Positions 50,921 through 60,094 of a DNA stretch of 64,000 nt are shown here, piece after piece. How positions within the stretch are numbered: position 1 is the stretch's first letter; each line of letters begins with the position of its first letter. Source of the DNA: Aerobium sp039839275 (lineage in GTDB: Bacteria; Pseudomonadota; Alphaproteobacteria; Rhizobiales; Rhizobiaceae); NCBI RefSeq assembly GCF_039839275.1, contig NZ_JBDOQP010000003.1, positions 1 to 64,000 on the forward strand, read 5' to 3'. The position numbers and the translations under genes were made by a program. The notes below the pieces were generated by a model that saw nothing but the letters and a program-made list of their open reading frames with translations, had not been told where the DNA came from and did not search any database.

Positions 50921-51595
50921 ATGCCCGAGGTCATTTTCACAGGTCCCGCCGGTCGCCTCGAAGGGCGCTACCAGCCTTCCAAGGAAAAGAACGCCCCCAT
51001 CGCGATCGTGCTTCATCCGCATCCGCAATTCGGCGGAACGATGAACAACAAGATCGTCTACGACCTCTTCTACATGTTCCAGAAGCGCGACTTCACCGTG
51101 CTGCGCTTCAATTTCCGCTCCATCGGCCGCAGCCAGGGCGAATTCGACCATGGAACCGGCGAGTTGTCAGATGCGGCGGCCGCGCTCGACTGGGTGCAGT
51201 CACTTCACCCTGATTCCAAGAGCTGCTGGGTCGCCGGCTACTCCTTCGGCGCATGGATCGGCATGCAGTTGCTGATGCGCCGCCCGGAAATCGAGGGTTT
51301 CATTTCGATCGCGCCGCAGCCCAACATCTACGACTTCTCGTTCCTGGCGCCCTGCCCGTCCTCCGGTCTGATCATCCATGGCGATGCCGACAAGGTTGCG
51401 CCGCCCAAGGACGTGCAGACTCTGGTCGACAAGCTGCATACCCAGAAGGGCATCACCATCACGCAGAAGACGATGCCAGGCGCCAACCACTTCTTCTCCA
51501 ACGACGCCGAACTGCTGATCGACGAATGCTCGGACTATCTCGACCGCCGGCTTGCCGGCGAACTGGCGGATCCGCGGCCGAAGCGGCTTCGCTGA
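50921..51595 (+). CDS. Alpha/beta hydrolase (COG2945 type)
   Basis: 224 aa from ATG 50921 (MPEVIFTGPAGRLEGRYQPS). Contains HPHPQFGGTMNNK, nucleophile elbow GYSFGAWIG, aspartate in GDADKVAPP and histidine in MPGANHFF. This family is conserved in proteobacteria; substrate unknown. Transcribed divergently from the suf operon, sharing the Irr box region. Confidence 0.9.
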   Translation: MPEVIFTGPAGRLEGRYQPSKEKNAPIAIVLHPHPQFGGTMNNKIVYDLFYMFQKRDFTVLRFNFRSIGRSQGEFDHGTGELSDAAAALDWVQSLHPDSKSCWVAGYSFGAWIGMQLLMRRPEIEGFISIAPQPNIYDFSFLAPCPSSGLIIHGDADKVAPPKDVQTLVDKLHTQKGITITQKTMPGANHFFSNDAELLIDECSDYLDRRLAGELADPRPKRLR

Positions 51596-51598
51596 GGC

Positions 51599-52711
51599 CT
51601 ATTCCGGCACAGCGAGCAAACCACCGCTCACCGCTTCGCGACAACCGGTCGTCGTCGGGAATGTCAGCGGCAGGCCCTTGATTGATCGCACGGCCAGGTA
51701 AGCCCAGGCTTCGGCCTCCATCGCATCGCCGTCCAGGCCGGCATCTTCGGCGAGGATGACGTCGGCTTTGCCGGCGCCGGCGCGCAGATCCGCCATGATG
51801 TGCGGATTCTTGCGGCCGCCGCCGCAGATGATCCACATGCCGGGTCGTTTCGGCATCAGATCGGCCGCCTTGAGGATCGCTTCCGCCGAGACCGTGGCCA
51901 GCGTTCGCGCGCCATCCGCCAATTCGAGTTCGGCAGCGTGCACGAGCGTGAAATCGCCGCGATCGAGCGATTTTGGCGCCGCGCGCGCGAAGAACGGGCT
52001 TTCGAGATAGCGGTCGACCACTAGCCGGACCACACCGCCTTCGCTGGCGATCATGCCGTCGGCGTCGTACGGGACGCCGCCTTCAGCGGCCACCCACTGG
52101 TCGATCAGCGCGTTGCCTGGACCGCTGTCGAATGCGACGGGATGACCCTGCCCAGGCACAAAGGTCACGTTGGAGATACCGCCGATATTGACGAAACAAA
52201 CGGGAAAGCGCCGCAGTTCGGCCGGAAGGGACGACGCCAGCGCCGCATGGTAGGCAGGCACGAGTGGCGCGCCCTGTCCTCCACGCTGCATGTCGTTGGC
52301 GCGCATGTCGTAGACGACAGGCAAACCCGTTTCAGCCGCGAGCAGTCCCCCGTCACCCAGTTGCACCGTCAGTCCGCGCTCAGGCCGGTGCAGCACGGTC
52401 TGGCCGTGGAACCCGATGATCTCGGCCTCGACCTGCGGGTGTTGAGCGAGGAAGCGCCGCACGGCATCGCCATGGCGCAGCGTGATCTCGCGCTCGAGTT
52501 CGTCCAGTCCCCCCGGACGCTCGTCGCGATCGCCGATTTCCCTTGCCGTTTCGAGCGCGGATTCCAGCCGGCGCCGGAACGACGCCTCATAACCGAAGAA
52601 GCCGCTGGGCCCCCGCACCACCTGCGCGCTGCCATCGGTCGTAACAACGGCGATGTCGATGCCGTCCATCGAGGTGCCGCTCATCAGGCCTATCGCGCAT
52701 TTCAGGCTCAT
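51599..52711 (-). CDS. anmK: Anhydro-N-acetylmuramic acid kinase
   Basis: 370 aa from ATG 52711. GLMSGTSMDGIDIAV (phosphate loop), FHGQTVLHRPERGLTVQLGDG and GNALIDQWV are AnmK signatures. It phosphorylates anhydro-MurNAc to MurNAc-6-P during peptidoglycan recycling. Divergent to tyrS by 104 bp, a pairing seen in many proteobacteria. Confidence 0.95.
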   Translation of the reverse strand: MSLKCAIGLMSGTSMDGIDIAVVTTDGSAQVVRGPSGFFGYEASFRRRLESALETAREIGDRDERPGGLDELEREITLRHGDAVRRFLAQHPQVEAEIIGFHGQTVLHRPERGLTVQLGDGGLLAAETGLPVVYDMRANDMQRGGQGAPLVPAYHAALASSLPAELRRFPVCFVNIGGISNVTFVPGQGHPVAFDSGPGNALIDQWVAAEGGVPYDADGMIASEGGVVRLVVDRYLESPFFARAAPKSLDRGDFTLVHAAELELADGARTLATVSAEAILKAADLMPKRPGMWIICGGGRKNPHIMADLRAGAGKADVILAEDAGLDGDAMEAEAWAYLAVRSIKGLPLTFPTTTGCREAVSGGLLAVPE

Positions 52712-52815
52712 CTTTGCCGCCGTTCTTGTGATTCTCGCCCGCTTGATGCTAAAGGCGCGCGGGTTCCCGCGCCATCGAAAGCCGGGTCAGGCCACCTTTC
52801 CGGAAAGTCACGATC

Positions 52816-54069
52816 ATGTCCGCCTTCAAGTCCGACTTCCTGCGCACGCTGTCCGAGCGCGGCTTCATCCACCAGATATCCGATGAAGCCGGCCTCGATG
52901 ATCTGTTCGCCAAGGAAACGGTGACGGCCTATATCGGCTTCGACCCGACGGCGCCGAGCCTTCATGTGGGCAGCCTCATTCAGATCATGATGCTGCATTG
53001 GATGCAGCAGACCGGGCACCGTCCCGTCGCGCTGATGGGCGGCGGCACCGGCATGGTGGGTGACCCCTCGTTCAAGGACGAGGCGCGCCAGTTGATGACA
53101 TTGGACACCATCGCGTCGAACATCGCCTCCATCAAGAAGGTGTTTTCCAACTACCTCAGCTTCGGTGACGGCCCGAAGGACGCGTTGATGGTCGACAATG
53201 GCGACTGGCTCCGCGAACTCAACTACCTTGAATTCCTGCGCGACGTCGGCCGCCATTTTTCCGTCAACCGGATGCTGTCCTTCGATTCCGTCAAGCTGCG
53301 CCTCGACCGGCAACAGTCGCTGTCGTTCCTCGAATTCAACTACATGATCCTTCAGGCCTACGATTTCGTCGAACTCAGCAAGCGCCATGACGTGCGCATG
53401 CAGATGGGCGGCTCAGACCAGTGGGGCAACATAGTCAGCGGCATCGAACTCGGTCACCGCATGGGCACTCCGCAGCTTTACGCGCTGACCTCGCCGCTGC
53501 TGACCACCTCTTCTGGCGCCAAGATGGGCAAATCGCTGTCCGGTGCGATCTGGCTCAACCCGGACATGCTGCCCGCCTATGATTTCTGGCAGTACTGGCG
53601 CAACACCGAGGACGCCGATGTCGAGCGCTTCCTGAAGCTCTACACGACACTGCCGATGGATGAGATCGCCCGCCTTGCCGCGCTCGGCGGCGTCGAGATC
53701 AACGAGGCGAAGAAGGTTCTGGCAACCGAAGTCACCGCAATGCTGCACGGTCGCGATGCCGCCGCGCAAGCCGCCGAGACCGCGCGCAAGACATTTGAGG
53801 AAGGCGCATTGGCCGAGAGCCTGCCGACCATCGACCTGCCTTCCGCCGAGCTCGATGCCGGGATCGGCGTGCTCGCGCTGTTCGTCAAAGCGGGCCTGGC
53901 GGGATCGAACGGAGAGGCAAGACGCCATGTCCAGGGCGGCGCGGTTCGGATCAATGATGCCGCCGTTGCGGATGACAAGCGCGTCGTCGGTACCGATGAC
54001 GTCACCGCAGACGGGATCATCAAGCTGTCGCTTGGAAAGAAGAAGCACATCCTCGTACGGCCTGGCTGA
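52816..54069 (+). CDS. tyrS: Tyrosyl-tRNA synthetase
   Basis: 417 aa from ATG 52816. HIGH-type motif APSLHVGSL, tyrosine-binding LMGGGTGMVGDPS, class I KMSKS as KMGKSLSG, and C-terminal S4-like domain (ARRHVQGGAVRINDAAV). Full length. Confidence 0.97.
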   Translation: MSAFKSDFLRTLSERGFIHQISDEAGLDDLFAKETVTAYIGFDPTAPSLHVGSLIQIMMLHWMQQTGHRPVALMGGGTGMVGDPSFKDEARQLMTLDTIASNIASIKKVFSNYLSFGDGPKDALMVDNGDWLRELNYLEFLRDVGRHFSVNRMLSFDSVKLRLDRQQSLSFLEFNYMILQAYDFVELSKRHDVRMQMGGSDQWGNIVSGIELGHRMGTPQLYALTSPLLTTSSGAKMGKSLSGAIWLNPDMLPAYDFWQYWRNTEDADVERFLKLYTTLPMDEIARLAALGGVEINEAKKVLATEVTAMLHGRDAAAQAAETARKTFEEGALAESLPTIDLPSAELDAGIGVLALFVKAGLAGSNGEARRHVQGGAVRINDAAVADDKRVVGTDDVTADGIIKLSLGKKKHILVRPG

Positions 54070-54164
54070 AGCAACGTATGGTAGAATCTGCCGGCCGATT
54101 AATCCTCTGTAAAAGTTGAATCCCTAGCGTTGGGGTATCCATCTCCAACGCTCTGGATCGTCCA

Positions 54165-54599
54165 ATGTCCGTGTACCAGCTCCTTTACGCCAGCGGCGCC
54201 ACCAATCCGGTGACCGCTGCGGAGATCGAAAACATCCTGCAGAAGTCCCGCGCCAATAACGCTGCGCTCGGCATCACCGGGCTGCTGCTCTACGCGGACA
54301 ACATGTTCATCCAGGTGCTGGAAGGCAACGAGAGCGACGTGCGCGCGCTGGCGCAGCGCATCAAGCGCGACCCGCGCCACCGCAATTTCATGGAACTGAT
54401 CGCCCGGGACGCACCGGGACGGGCATTCGACGGCTGGCAGATGGGCTTCAAGCGGCTCAGCCCGGACGTCGAAGAAGACAGCGCCGTCTTCCGCGCCTCC
54501 AAGCAGGCGCTCGAGGGACGAATCGGCAGCGCTGATGACGGCTTCATGCTCGACGCCGTGCTTGCCTTTGCCGGCCGCGACTTTCTCGCCAGCGCCTGA
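54165..54599 (+). CDS. Stand-alone BLUF-domain blue-light sensor
   Basis: 144 aa from ATG 54165 (MSVYQLLYASG). Key BLUF residues by position: Y8, N32 (NNAALGITG), Q50 (FIQVLEG) and W91/M93 (GWQMGF), the hydrogen-bond set that switches on flavin excitation. No output domain is present, so signalling must go through a partner. Gene is between tyrS and an AsmA-like protein, with no photoreceptor partner seen here. Confidence 0.93.
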   Translation: MSVYQLLYASGATNPVTAAEIENILQKSRANNAALGITGLLLYADNMFIQVLEGNESDVRALAQRIKRDPRHRNFMELIARDAPGRAFDGWQMGFKRLSPDVEEDSAVFRASKQALEGRIGSADDGFMLDAVLAFAGRDFLASA

Positions 54600-54604
54600 G
54601 CGGC

Positions 54605-57600
54605 CTAGCGGTACTCGAATACCGACCTGAATATTCCCGGCGCGATCACCGACAGCGGATTGACCTGCAATTGCGGCTCGCTCGATTTGCCCGCCAGGCG
54701 GAACGTGATGCCGATGAGGCCGCGATCGCGGCCATTGCCGAGAATGTCGCCGATGAGCGGTATTTCGCCGAAGAGCCGGTTCAGGCCGTAAGCGGGCATG
54801 AACGTTCCGGTCATGTCCATGTTTCCGTCGCCGTCGAAGAGCCTGCCCTGAAAGGTCGAGCCGATGACGGGTCCGCGCAGCACGCCCCGGGCGAGATCCA
54901 GATAGCCATCCCCTTTCTCGATCAGCGAGAAGGCGTTTTCGAAATGCACGCGCGTCGTGTCGATCTCGCCGCGCACCGCCTGGTTCAACGACCGCCCGTC
55001 GCCTGGAGACGGGCTGGACACAAGCGAGCGCAATCGCGGTTCGTTGACGATCCAGAAATCGCGCGCCGCCACCTGTCCCGATAGCGGTCCGCCATTGCTG
55101 CCGCTCAGCGTCAATGCAATGCTGCCGCCCTGCATGTGCTCGTAGATGTCGAGGAAACGCAGCAACGCGCCCGAGTCGGCGGATTGCAGGGTAACGGTGC
55201 GCGTATTGCCGTCGCCGCTGTCGCTGAACGTCACCAACTGGCCGCTGCTTGTCGTCGCGGAGAAATTCAGCGCATCGGTTCGCGCACCGGTGCCCGAATA
55301 GGTCAGCTTGACGTTGTTGAGGACCTCGTCGTGGAACCCGCGCATCGTGTCGACGGCCAGATCGACGGTGACCCTCCTCGCGCCGCCCTCATCCGTACCG
55401 CCTTCGGCGTTGCCCGCGTAGAGCTTCACCACGGAACGGGCATCGACGCTCTTTCCACGGATCGTGATCGCGTAGCCGCCGCCACTCGTGGCCATGTCGA
55501 AGGAAAAATCATCGCCGCGGTTGAGCCGCGCGGAAGGAAAGCTGATTGTGCTGACAGCGCCATCAACAAGTGCAAGCGCGCCCGTTGCACCGAAGGTGTC
55601 GCCGCTCAGGCGGAATTCGCTCAGATCGGTGCGGCCGCCTTGCGTCTGCATGTCGAATGCGACCGTCGCGGGCACGCCGGAGCCCTTGCTCCAGCCGACC
55701 CACGGGATCGTAAGGAGCGCACGCTCCAGGCTTGCCTCCACATTGCGCGCCTCGCCTTCGGTCTCCTGCAATTCCACGGTGATCGGGCCTGAAAGCAGCG
55801 CATCGAGCCCGGGCGCGATTTCGCCACGCGCCTTGTCGTCCATCTGGATCGCGATTTCCCTCTGCCGCGCAACGTCGCTGCGGCCCAGCGGCTCGACAAG
55901 ATTCAGGGTGGACGGTGCACCATTGAGCCTTGCATCGGCGTCGATCACCGCCTTCTTCGGATCAAGCGCGATGGTACCGGTGGCCGCCGATACCATCTGC
56001 CCTTCAAATGGGCGAGCGATGGCCAGGTCGCGATAGGAAAGGTCGACGCGCCAGTCGAGGCTTTCGATCGGGATGCCGCGCTGCAGCGGGATGTCGGCGA
56101 CGACGGTTCCTTCCACGTCGCCGGAAAGATCGTCGGGATCGAGGTCGATGAAACGGCCGACGTCGATCGGATCGTAGCTGGCAAGCTGAAGGACATCGTC
56201 CGCTTCCCCGGCGACGTCGATCTTGAGCTTGCCGATAACCGGGCGGCGACGCGCATCCTCGATCTTCAGCGTGCCATTGCTCGCATTGACGATGCGTCCG
56301 CCGGGCATGAACACCGTGCCGCTTTCCAGCGCGATGTCGATCTGCTGCCCGTTCAGCCGAACGGAGCCGTCGCCATCCCGGACCGGCGGGATGTGCCCGG
56401 CAATGTCGAAGCGGGTGCCGCGGATCGAAAACCGGCCCGTCATCTCTTCCTCGTCGAGGGGCACCCCGTCGCCAATGCGACCTGGCGGGATGTCGAACTC
56501 CAGCACGCCTTCCTCGACACGGCCGCCATAGACGTTGGCGACGACCCAGTTGCGCGCACCGCGCGCCGCAAACCAGGGCCAGAGCTGCTTTGCCTGGCCC
56601 ACCGACATGCTGCCGGTCTCAAGCCGCATCTCAATGCCCGGCACCTTCCCCGGCTCGAACCGCATCGTCATGGTGCCCGTCAGTTCACCATTGGCCGCGC
56701 GCAAGCCGATCTCCTCGGCCTGGAGACGCCGACCGGATGCGTCGAGGTGGCCGGCAATCCGCGCCACCGCCGTCAGCGGTGCCTCCGGCGAACCGGCGGG
56801 TGCGATCGTCGAGCCGTCGCTGACCATCTCGAAGCGGTAGCCGTCAGCCGCATCGGGCGCCGGCCCGAAGGCTCCGTGAAAACTCCAGTCCGAGCGTCCG
56901 CTCGTGATGGCGAGCCTATCGAACTCGATCTTGTTGGAGCCTTCGGTGACGGAGGCCCGCAATTCTGCATCGCTGACGATGCGGCCGCCCTTGCGCATGT
57001 CGATGTCGACGTCGTCGATGTGTGCGGACAGGTCGACGCGGCGGCTGCCGGCCGCCCCCGAGGCGACGAGACGAAGCGACGCGGAACCAAATCGGTGGCC
57101 TTCCTGGGTGATGTCCACGTTCTCAAGCGCCGGCGTATCGATTTCGAGAGTCAGCGTCCTTACAGTTGCTGAAGCAGCCTCTGTCGCGACTTCGCCTTCG
57201 ACGATGCTGGTGCGGCCGGCCAGTTCGACTTCCGCCTGGAGCAAAATGCGTTCATTCGAATCGCGGCGCAAGCGTGCCTCGGTGACCACCAGCGATGGCC
57301 CATCCGCGTTCTTGGTTAGATGGATCTCGATGTTGCGGAGATCGATCCGATCGATGGTGCGCTCGCCGAGCGTTGCGACCAGCGCGCCCGCCCCTGCCAT
57401 GGTGACAGACAGGACGGCGTCTGGATTGACGAGGCCGTTCTCGTCGAAGATCGCAAGTCTTTCCCCGTTCGGACGCGGCGGCAGCGATGCAAGCGCAATG
57501 TCCACGTCCTCCAGCACGATGCGGCCAAGCTGCATGTCTCCATAGAGAAGGGGTATGAAGCGTAGGCCGAAGTGCGCCGAGCCGATCGAGACAGCCTGGG

Positions 57601-57967
57601 ATTGGGTCTGCGAAGACTGGAGGGTGACGTCGCTGACTTCCATGGCGAGCATGCGAACACCTGCCAGCGACAGGTTGGTGCCGCCGATACGGGCTTGAAA
57701 GGCCTTTCCGGCCAGCGTCGCGACTGCTGCCTGCGCCTCGACACGCAGTCTTTCGTCACCGATCCCGGCGACAAGTGCGCCTACGCATAGAACCGCGACC
57801 AGCACCAGGGCCACGACGGCTCCCGCAACCCTCATCACCAGTCTTCCCGGACGCCGCCGGGGCCGCACGGCCGGTCCCGTGCCCAGCGCCGACGGAAACT
57901 GGTCGAGCGCGGTTATCTCGCCACGGCGAAACCGGATTTTCTCGTGGGGCGGGACCTCACTGTGCAC
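54605..57967 (-). CDS. Large AsmA-like/DUF3971 envelope protein
   Basis: About 1120 aa; the start GTG 57967 (VHSEVPPHEKIRFRRGEIT) is chosen because the upstream frame to 58069 overlaps the bcp start region. A basic N-terminus, one membrane anchor (VMRVAGAVVALVLVAVLCVGALVAGI) and a very long periplasmic beta-repeat part with DUF3971-type text, ending PELGSVIAPGIFRSVFEYR-like (C-terminal LAGKSSEPQLQVNPLSVIAPG). This matches YhdP/TamB-type AsmA proteins that span the periplasm and move lipids to the outer membrane. Family by overall architecture. Confidence 0.85.
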   Translation of the reverse strand: MHSEVPPHEKIRFRRGEITALDQFPSALGTGPAVRPRRRPGRLVMRVAGAVVALVLVAVLCVGALVAGIGDERLRVEAQAAVATLAGKAFQARIGGTNLSLAGVRMLAMEVSDVTLQSSQTQSQAVSIGSAHFGLRFIPLLYGDMQLGRIVLEDVDIALASLPPRPNGERLAIFDENGLVNPDAVLSVTMAGAGALVATLGERTIDRIDLRNIEIHLTKNADGPSLVVTEARLRRDSNERILLQAEVELAGRTSIVEGEVATEAASATVRTLTLEIDTPALENVDITQEGHRFGSASLRLVASGAAGSRRVDLSAHIDDVDIDMRKGGRIVSDAELRASVTEGSNKIEFDRLAITSGRSDWSFHGAFGPAPDAADGYRFEMVSDGSTIAPAGSPEAPLTAVARIAGHLDASGRRLQAEEIGLRAANGELTGTMTMRFEPGKVPGIEMRLETGSMSVGQAKQLWPWFAARGARNWVVANVYGGRVEEGVLEFDIPPGRIGDGVPLDEEEMTGRFSIRGTRFDIAGHIPPVRDGDGSVRLNGQQIDIALESGTVFMPGGRIVNASNGTLKIEDARRRPVIGKLKIDVAGEADDVLQLASYDPIDVGRFIDLDPDDLSGDVEGTVVADIPLQRGIPIESLDWRVDLSYRDLAIARPFEGQMVSAATGTIALDPKKAVIDADARLNGAPSTLNLVEPLGRSDVARQREIAIQMDDKARGEIAPGLDALLSGPITVELQETEGEARNVEASLERALLTIPWVGWSKGSGVPATVAFDMQTQGGRTDLSEFRLSGDTFGATGALALVDGAVSTISFPSARLNRGDDFSFDMATSGGGYAITIRGKSVDARSVVKLYAGNAEGGTDEGGARRVTVDLAVDTMRGFHDEVLNNVKLTYSGTGARTDALNFSATTSSGQLVTFSDSGDGNTRTVTLQSADSGALLRFLDIYEHMQGGSIALTLSGSNGGPLSGQVAARDFWIVNEPRLRSLVSSPSPGDGRSLNQAVRGEIDTTRVHFENAFSLIEKGDGYLDLARGVLRGPVIGSTFQGRLFDGDGNMDMTGTFMPAYGLNRLFGEIPLIGDILGNGRDRGLIGITFRLAGKSSEPQLQVNPLSVIAPGIFRSVFEYR

Positions 57968-58060
57968 GCCTGGCGAGCCTGTTTCCTTGGAATGGACGAA
58001 TCTGCATATGGCACTATATCTGCGGTCCGCAGCAGCGTAACCACAAAGAAGGGTGATGAT

Positions 58061-58531
58061 ATGGAACACATCAGGGCCGGCGACGAAGCGCCCGATTTCG
58101 ACCTTCCAGGCGACGGCGGCAGCCGCATCTCGCTATCGGCGCATCGCGGCAGCATTGTGGTCTTGTTCTTCTACCCCAAGGACGACACGAGCGGCTGTAC
58201 GGCCGAAGCCGTGGACTTCACCCGTCTCAAGGGCGAGTTCGAGTCCATCGGCGCGGTGCTCATCGGCATGTCGCCTGACAGCGTCAAGAAGCACGACAAG
58301 TTCAAGGACAAGCACGGCCTCACCGTCACGCTGGCATCGGACGAGGAAAAATCGACCCTGGAAGCCTACGGCGTCTGGGTGGAGAAGAGCATGTATGGAC
58401 GCAAATACATGGGGGTGGAGCGGACCACGCTACTGATCGACAAGACCGGCAAGATCGCCCGCGTCTGGGAAAAGGTGAAGGTTCCCGGCCACGCCGAGGA
58501 AGTCCTGGAGGCCGCGAGGGCGCTGGCCTGA
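58061..58531 (+). CDS. bcp: Bcp-type peroxiredoxin
   Basis: 156 aa from ATG 58061. Peroxidatic Cys at C46 in KDDTSGCTAEAVDF, with the GxGCT (here SGCT) motif and FFYPKDDT. The residue 5 positions later, Cys in many Bcp proteins, is V51, so this is probably a 1-Cys type needing external thiol. It reduces peroxides. Its start lies beside the AsmA-like gene start (divergent). Confidence 0.93.
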   Translation: MEHIRAGDEAPDFDLPGDGGSRISLSAHRGSIVVLFFYPKDDTSGCTAEAVDFTRLKGEFESIGAVLIGMSPDSVKKHDKFKDKHGLTVTLASDEEKSTLEAYGVWVEKSMYGRKYMGVERTTLLIDKTGKIARVWEKVKVPGHAEEVLEAARALA

Positions 58532-58592
58532 GCGCCGGAACCAAAGCGCGGAGGCGGCGTTCTCTCTCCAACGATCATATACGGAGGGTACA

Positions 58593-58667
58593 ATGCTCAA
58601 GGGACTTCTTTTGTGGATGATCGGCATTCCGATCCCGATCATTATCCTGCTGTTTCTGATCTTCTGA
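58593..58667 (+). CDS. 24-aa hydrophobic micro-protein
   Basis: ATG 58593, preceded by GGAGGG at 4 nt. Sequence MLKGLLLWMIGIPIPIIILL plus FLIF is one membrane helix. The strong ribosome site and the intrinsic terminator that follows support a real gene. Function unknown; similar very short hydrophobic ORFs exist in rhizobia. Confidence 0.65.
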   Translation: MLKGLLLWMIGIPIPIIILLFLIF

Positions 58668-58695
58668 TCTGAGCAAGCAAAAGCCGATGAACGAG

Positions 58696-58722
58696 CCCCG
58701 GCCCCGCGCCGGGGCTTTTTCG
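58696..58722 (+). terminator. Rho-independent terminator
   Basis: A 9-bp stem AGCCCCGGC/GCCGGGGCT with loop CCCGC, then TTTTT (58718-58722). Ends the bcp and micro-protein transcript. Confidence 0.9.
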
Positions 58723-58802
58723 TTGATCCGACCCCGATCCGAAAAGCTTTGTTAACCCTAACGATGTGTAATCCCCACTCGATCCTTCAACGGTTTGGGT
58801 GT

Positions 58803-60059
58803 GTGTCCGTGACAGAGAATCGGCAGGCTTCGGTGTTCGGAAGACGCAAGGAGCCGCATACGGTCATCATCGCGCGTGGAAATGACATCCGTCACTTCAC
58901 CGTCAGGCCGTGGCTCGCGGCACTGCTGGGGTCTGTTCTGGCCGCCATGGCGATCGGCTACCTGCTCGCAACGTCCTATCTCGTGCTGCGCGACGATCTG
59001 ATCGGTGCCACAGCGGCGCGGCAGGCGCGAATGCAGCAGGCGTATGAAGATCGCATTTCGATGCTGCGCGCCCAGGTGGACAGGATCACCAGCCGGCAAT
59101 TGCTCGACCAGCAACTGGTCGAGAGCAAGGTTTCCGAGTTGCTGGCGCGCCAATCTCAACTCAGCAAGCGCCATGGTCGCATCGGACCGATGCTGGAGCG
59201 TGTCAAGGGAACGGGCGATACCCTGCCTGTCTCGGCACCGTTGCCTGAATCGCGCCCGGAACTGCGCGCGAGGGCAGACGGCATGCCGATCCGCGTCGAG
59301 GATGTCGCCAACGCCTTCTGGCCGAAGGAGGAAATCCGGCCAGGCGCTTCCAGCGCGGCGGATCGCGCCGACAGGCTGTTCGTGGCCATAAACCAGTCAC
59401 TGCGCGCCATCGAGGCCGAGCAGATCGACGGCATCGAGACGTTGGCGGAAAACGCGTTCCGCACCGCGGACGAGATCGCCACCTCGCTGGAGGCCGCGGG
59501 TCTTCCCGTCGACCTCGATACGGCCGACGAGGCCGTTGGTGGCCCCCTGCTCCCGGTGCAAGGCGGCCTTCGCTTCGAAGCGGGTGTGCGCGAACTCGAC
59601 GAGGCGCTTGAGAAGCTCGAATCCGTCAAGGCGATCGCGCGGCTGATGCCGATCCACAATCCTGCGCCGGGCAAGTCCGTCACCAGCAGCTTTGGCGTCA
59701 GGCGCGATCCCTTCCTGCGCAAGCCGGCCATGCATGCGGGCATCGACTTTCGCGCGACGGCAGGCACGCCTATCAGAAGCGCTGGCGCCGGTACCGTCAT
59801 CAAGGCGGGATGGAACGGCGGCTATGGCCGCATGGTCGAGGTTGACCATGGCCACGGCTTCACGACCCGCTATGCCCATATGAGCCGCATCAGCGTCAAG
59901 AAGGGCCAGGACGTCGACACCAGCACCATTCTCGGTGAAGTCGGCACCAGCGGCCGCTCGACCGGTCCCCACCTGCACTATGAAGTACGCCGCGACGGAA
60001 AGCCCATTGATCCGCTGGGCTTCCTCAAGGCCGGCAAGGAAGTCGGCAAGCTGCTGTAG
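58803..60059 (+). CDS. M23-family peptidoglycan endopeptidase with coiled coil
   Basis: 418 aa with GTG 58803 as the likely start (VSVTENRQASVFGRRK); ATG 58764 is possible. Residues about 38-62 are a membrane segment (WLAALLGSVLAAMAIGYLLATSYLVL), followed by a coiled coil (DRISMLRAQVDRITSRQLLDQQLVESK), a linker, and an M23/LytM domain with HAGIDF and HLHYEVR zinc ligands. Similar to membrane-bound DipM/ZipB-type cell-separation factors of alphaproteobacteria. Confidence 0.9.
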   Translation: MSVTENRQASVFGRRKEPHTVIIARGNDIRHFTVRPWLAALLGSVLAAMAIGYLLATSYLVLRDDLIGATAARQARMQQAYEDRISMLRAQVDRITSRQLLDQQLVESKVSELLARQSQLSKRHGRIGPMLERVKGTGDTLPVSAPLPESRPELRARADGMPIRVEDVANAFWPKEEIRPGASSAADRADRLFVAINQSLRAIEAEQIDGIETLAENAFRTADEIATSLEAAGLPVDLDTADEAVGGPLLPVQGGLRFEAGVRELDEALEKLESVKAIARLMPIHNPAPGKSVTSSFGVRRDPFLRKPAMHAGIDFRATAGTPIRSAGAGTVIKAGWNGGYGRMVEVDHGHGFTTRYAHMSRISVKKGQDVDTSTILGEVGTSGRSTGPHLHYEVRRDGKPIDPLGFLKAGKEVGKLL

Positions 60060-60094
60060 CGGACGCGGCCGTGTCGCTCGGCCGCTTCACATCC

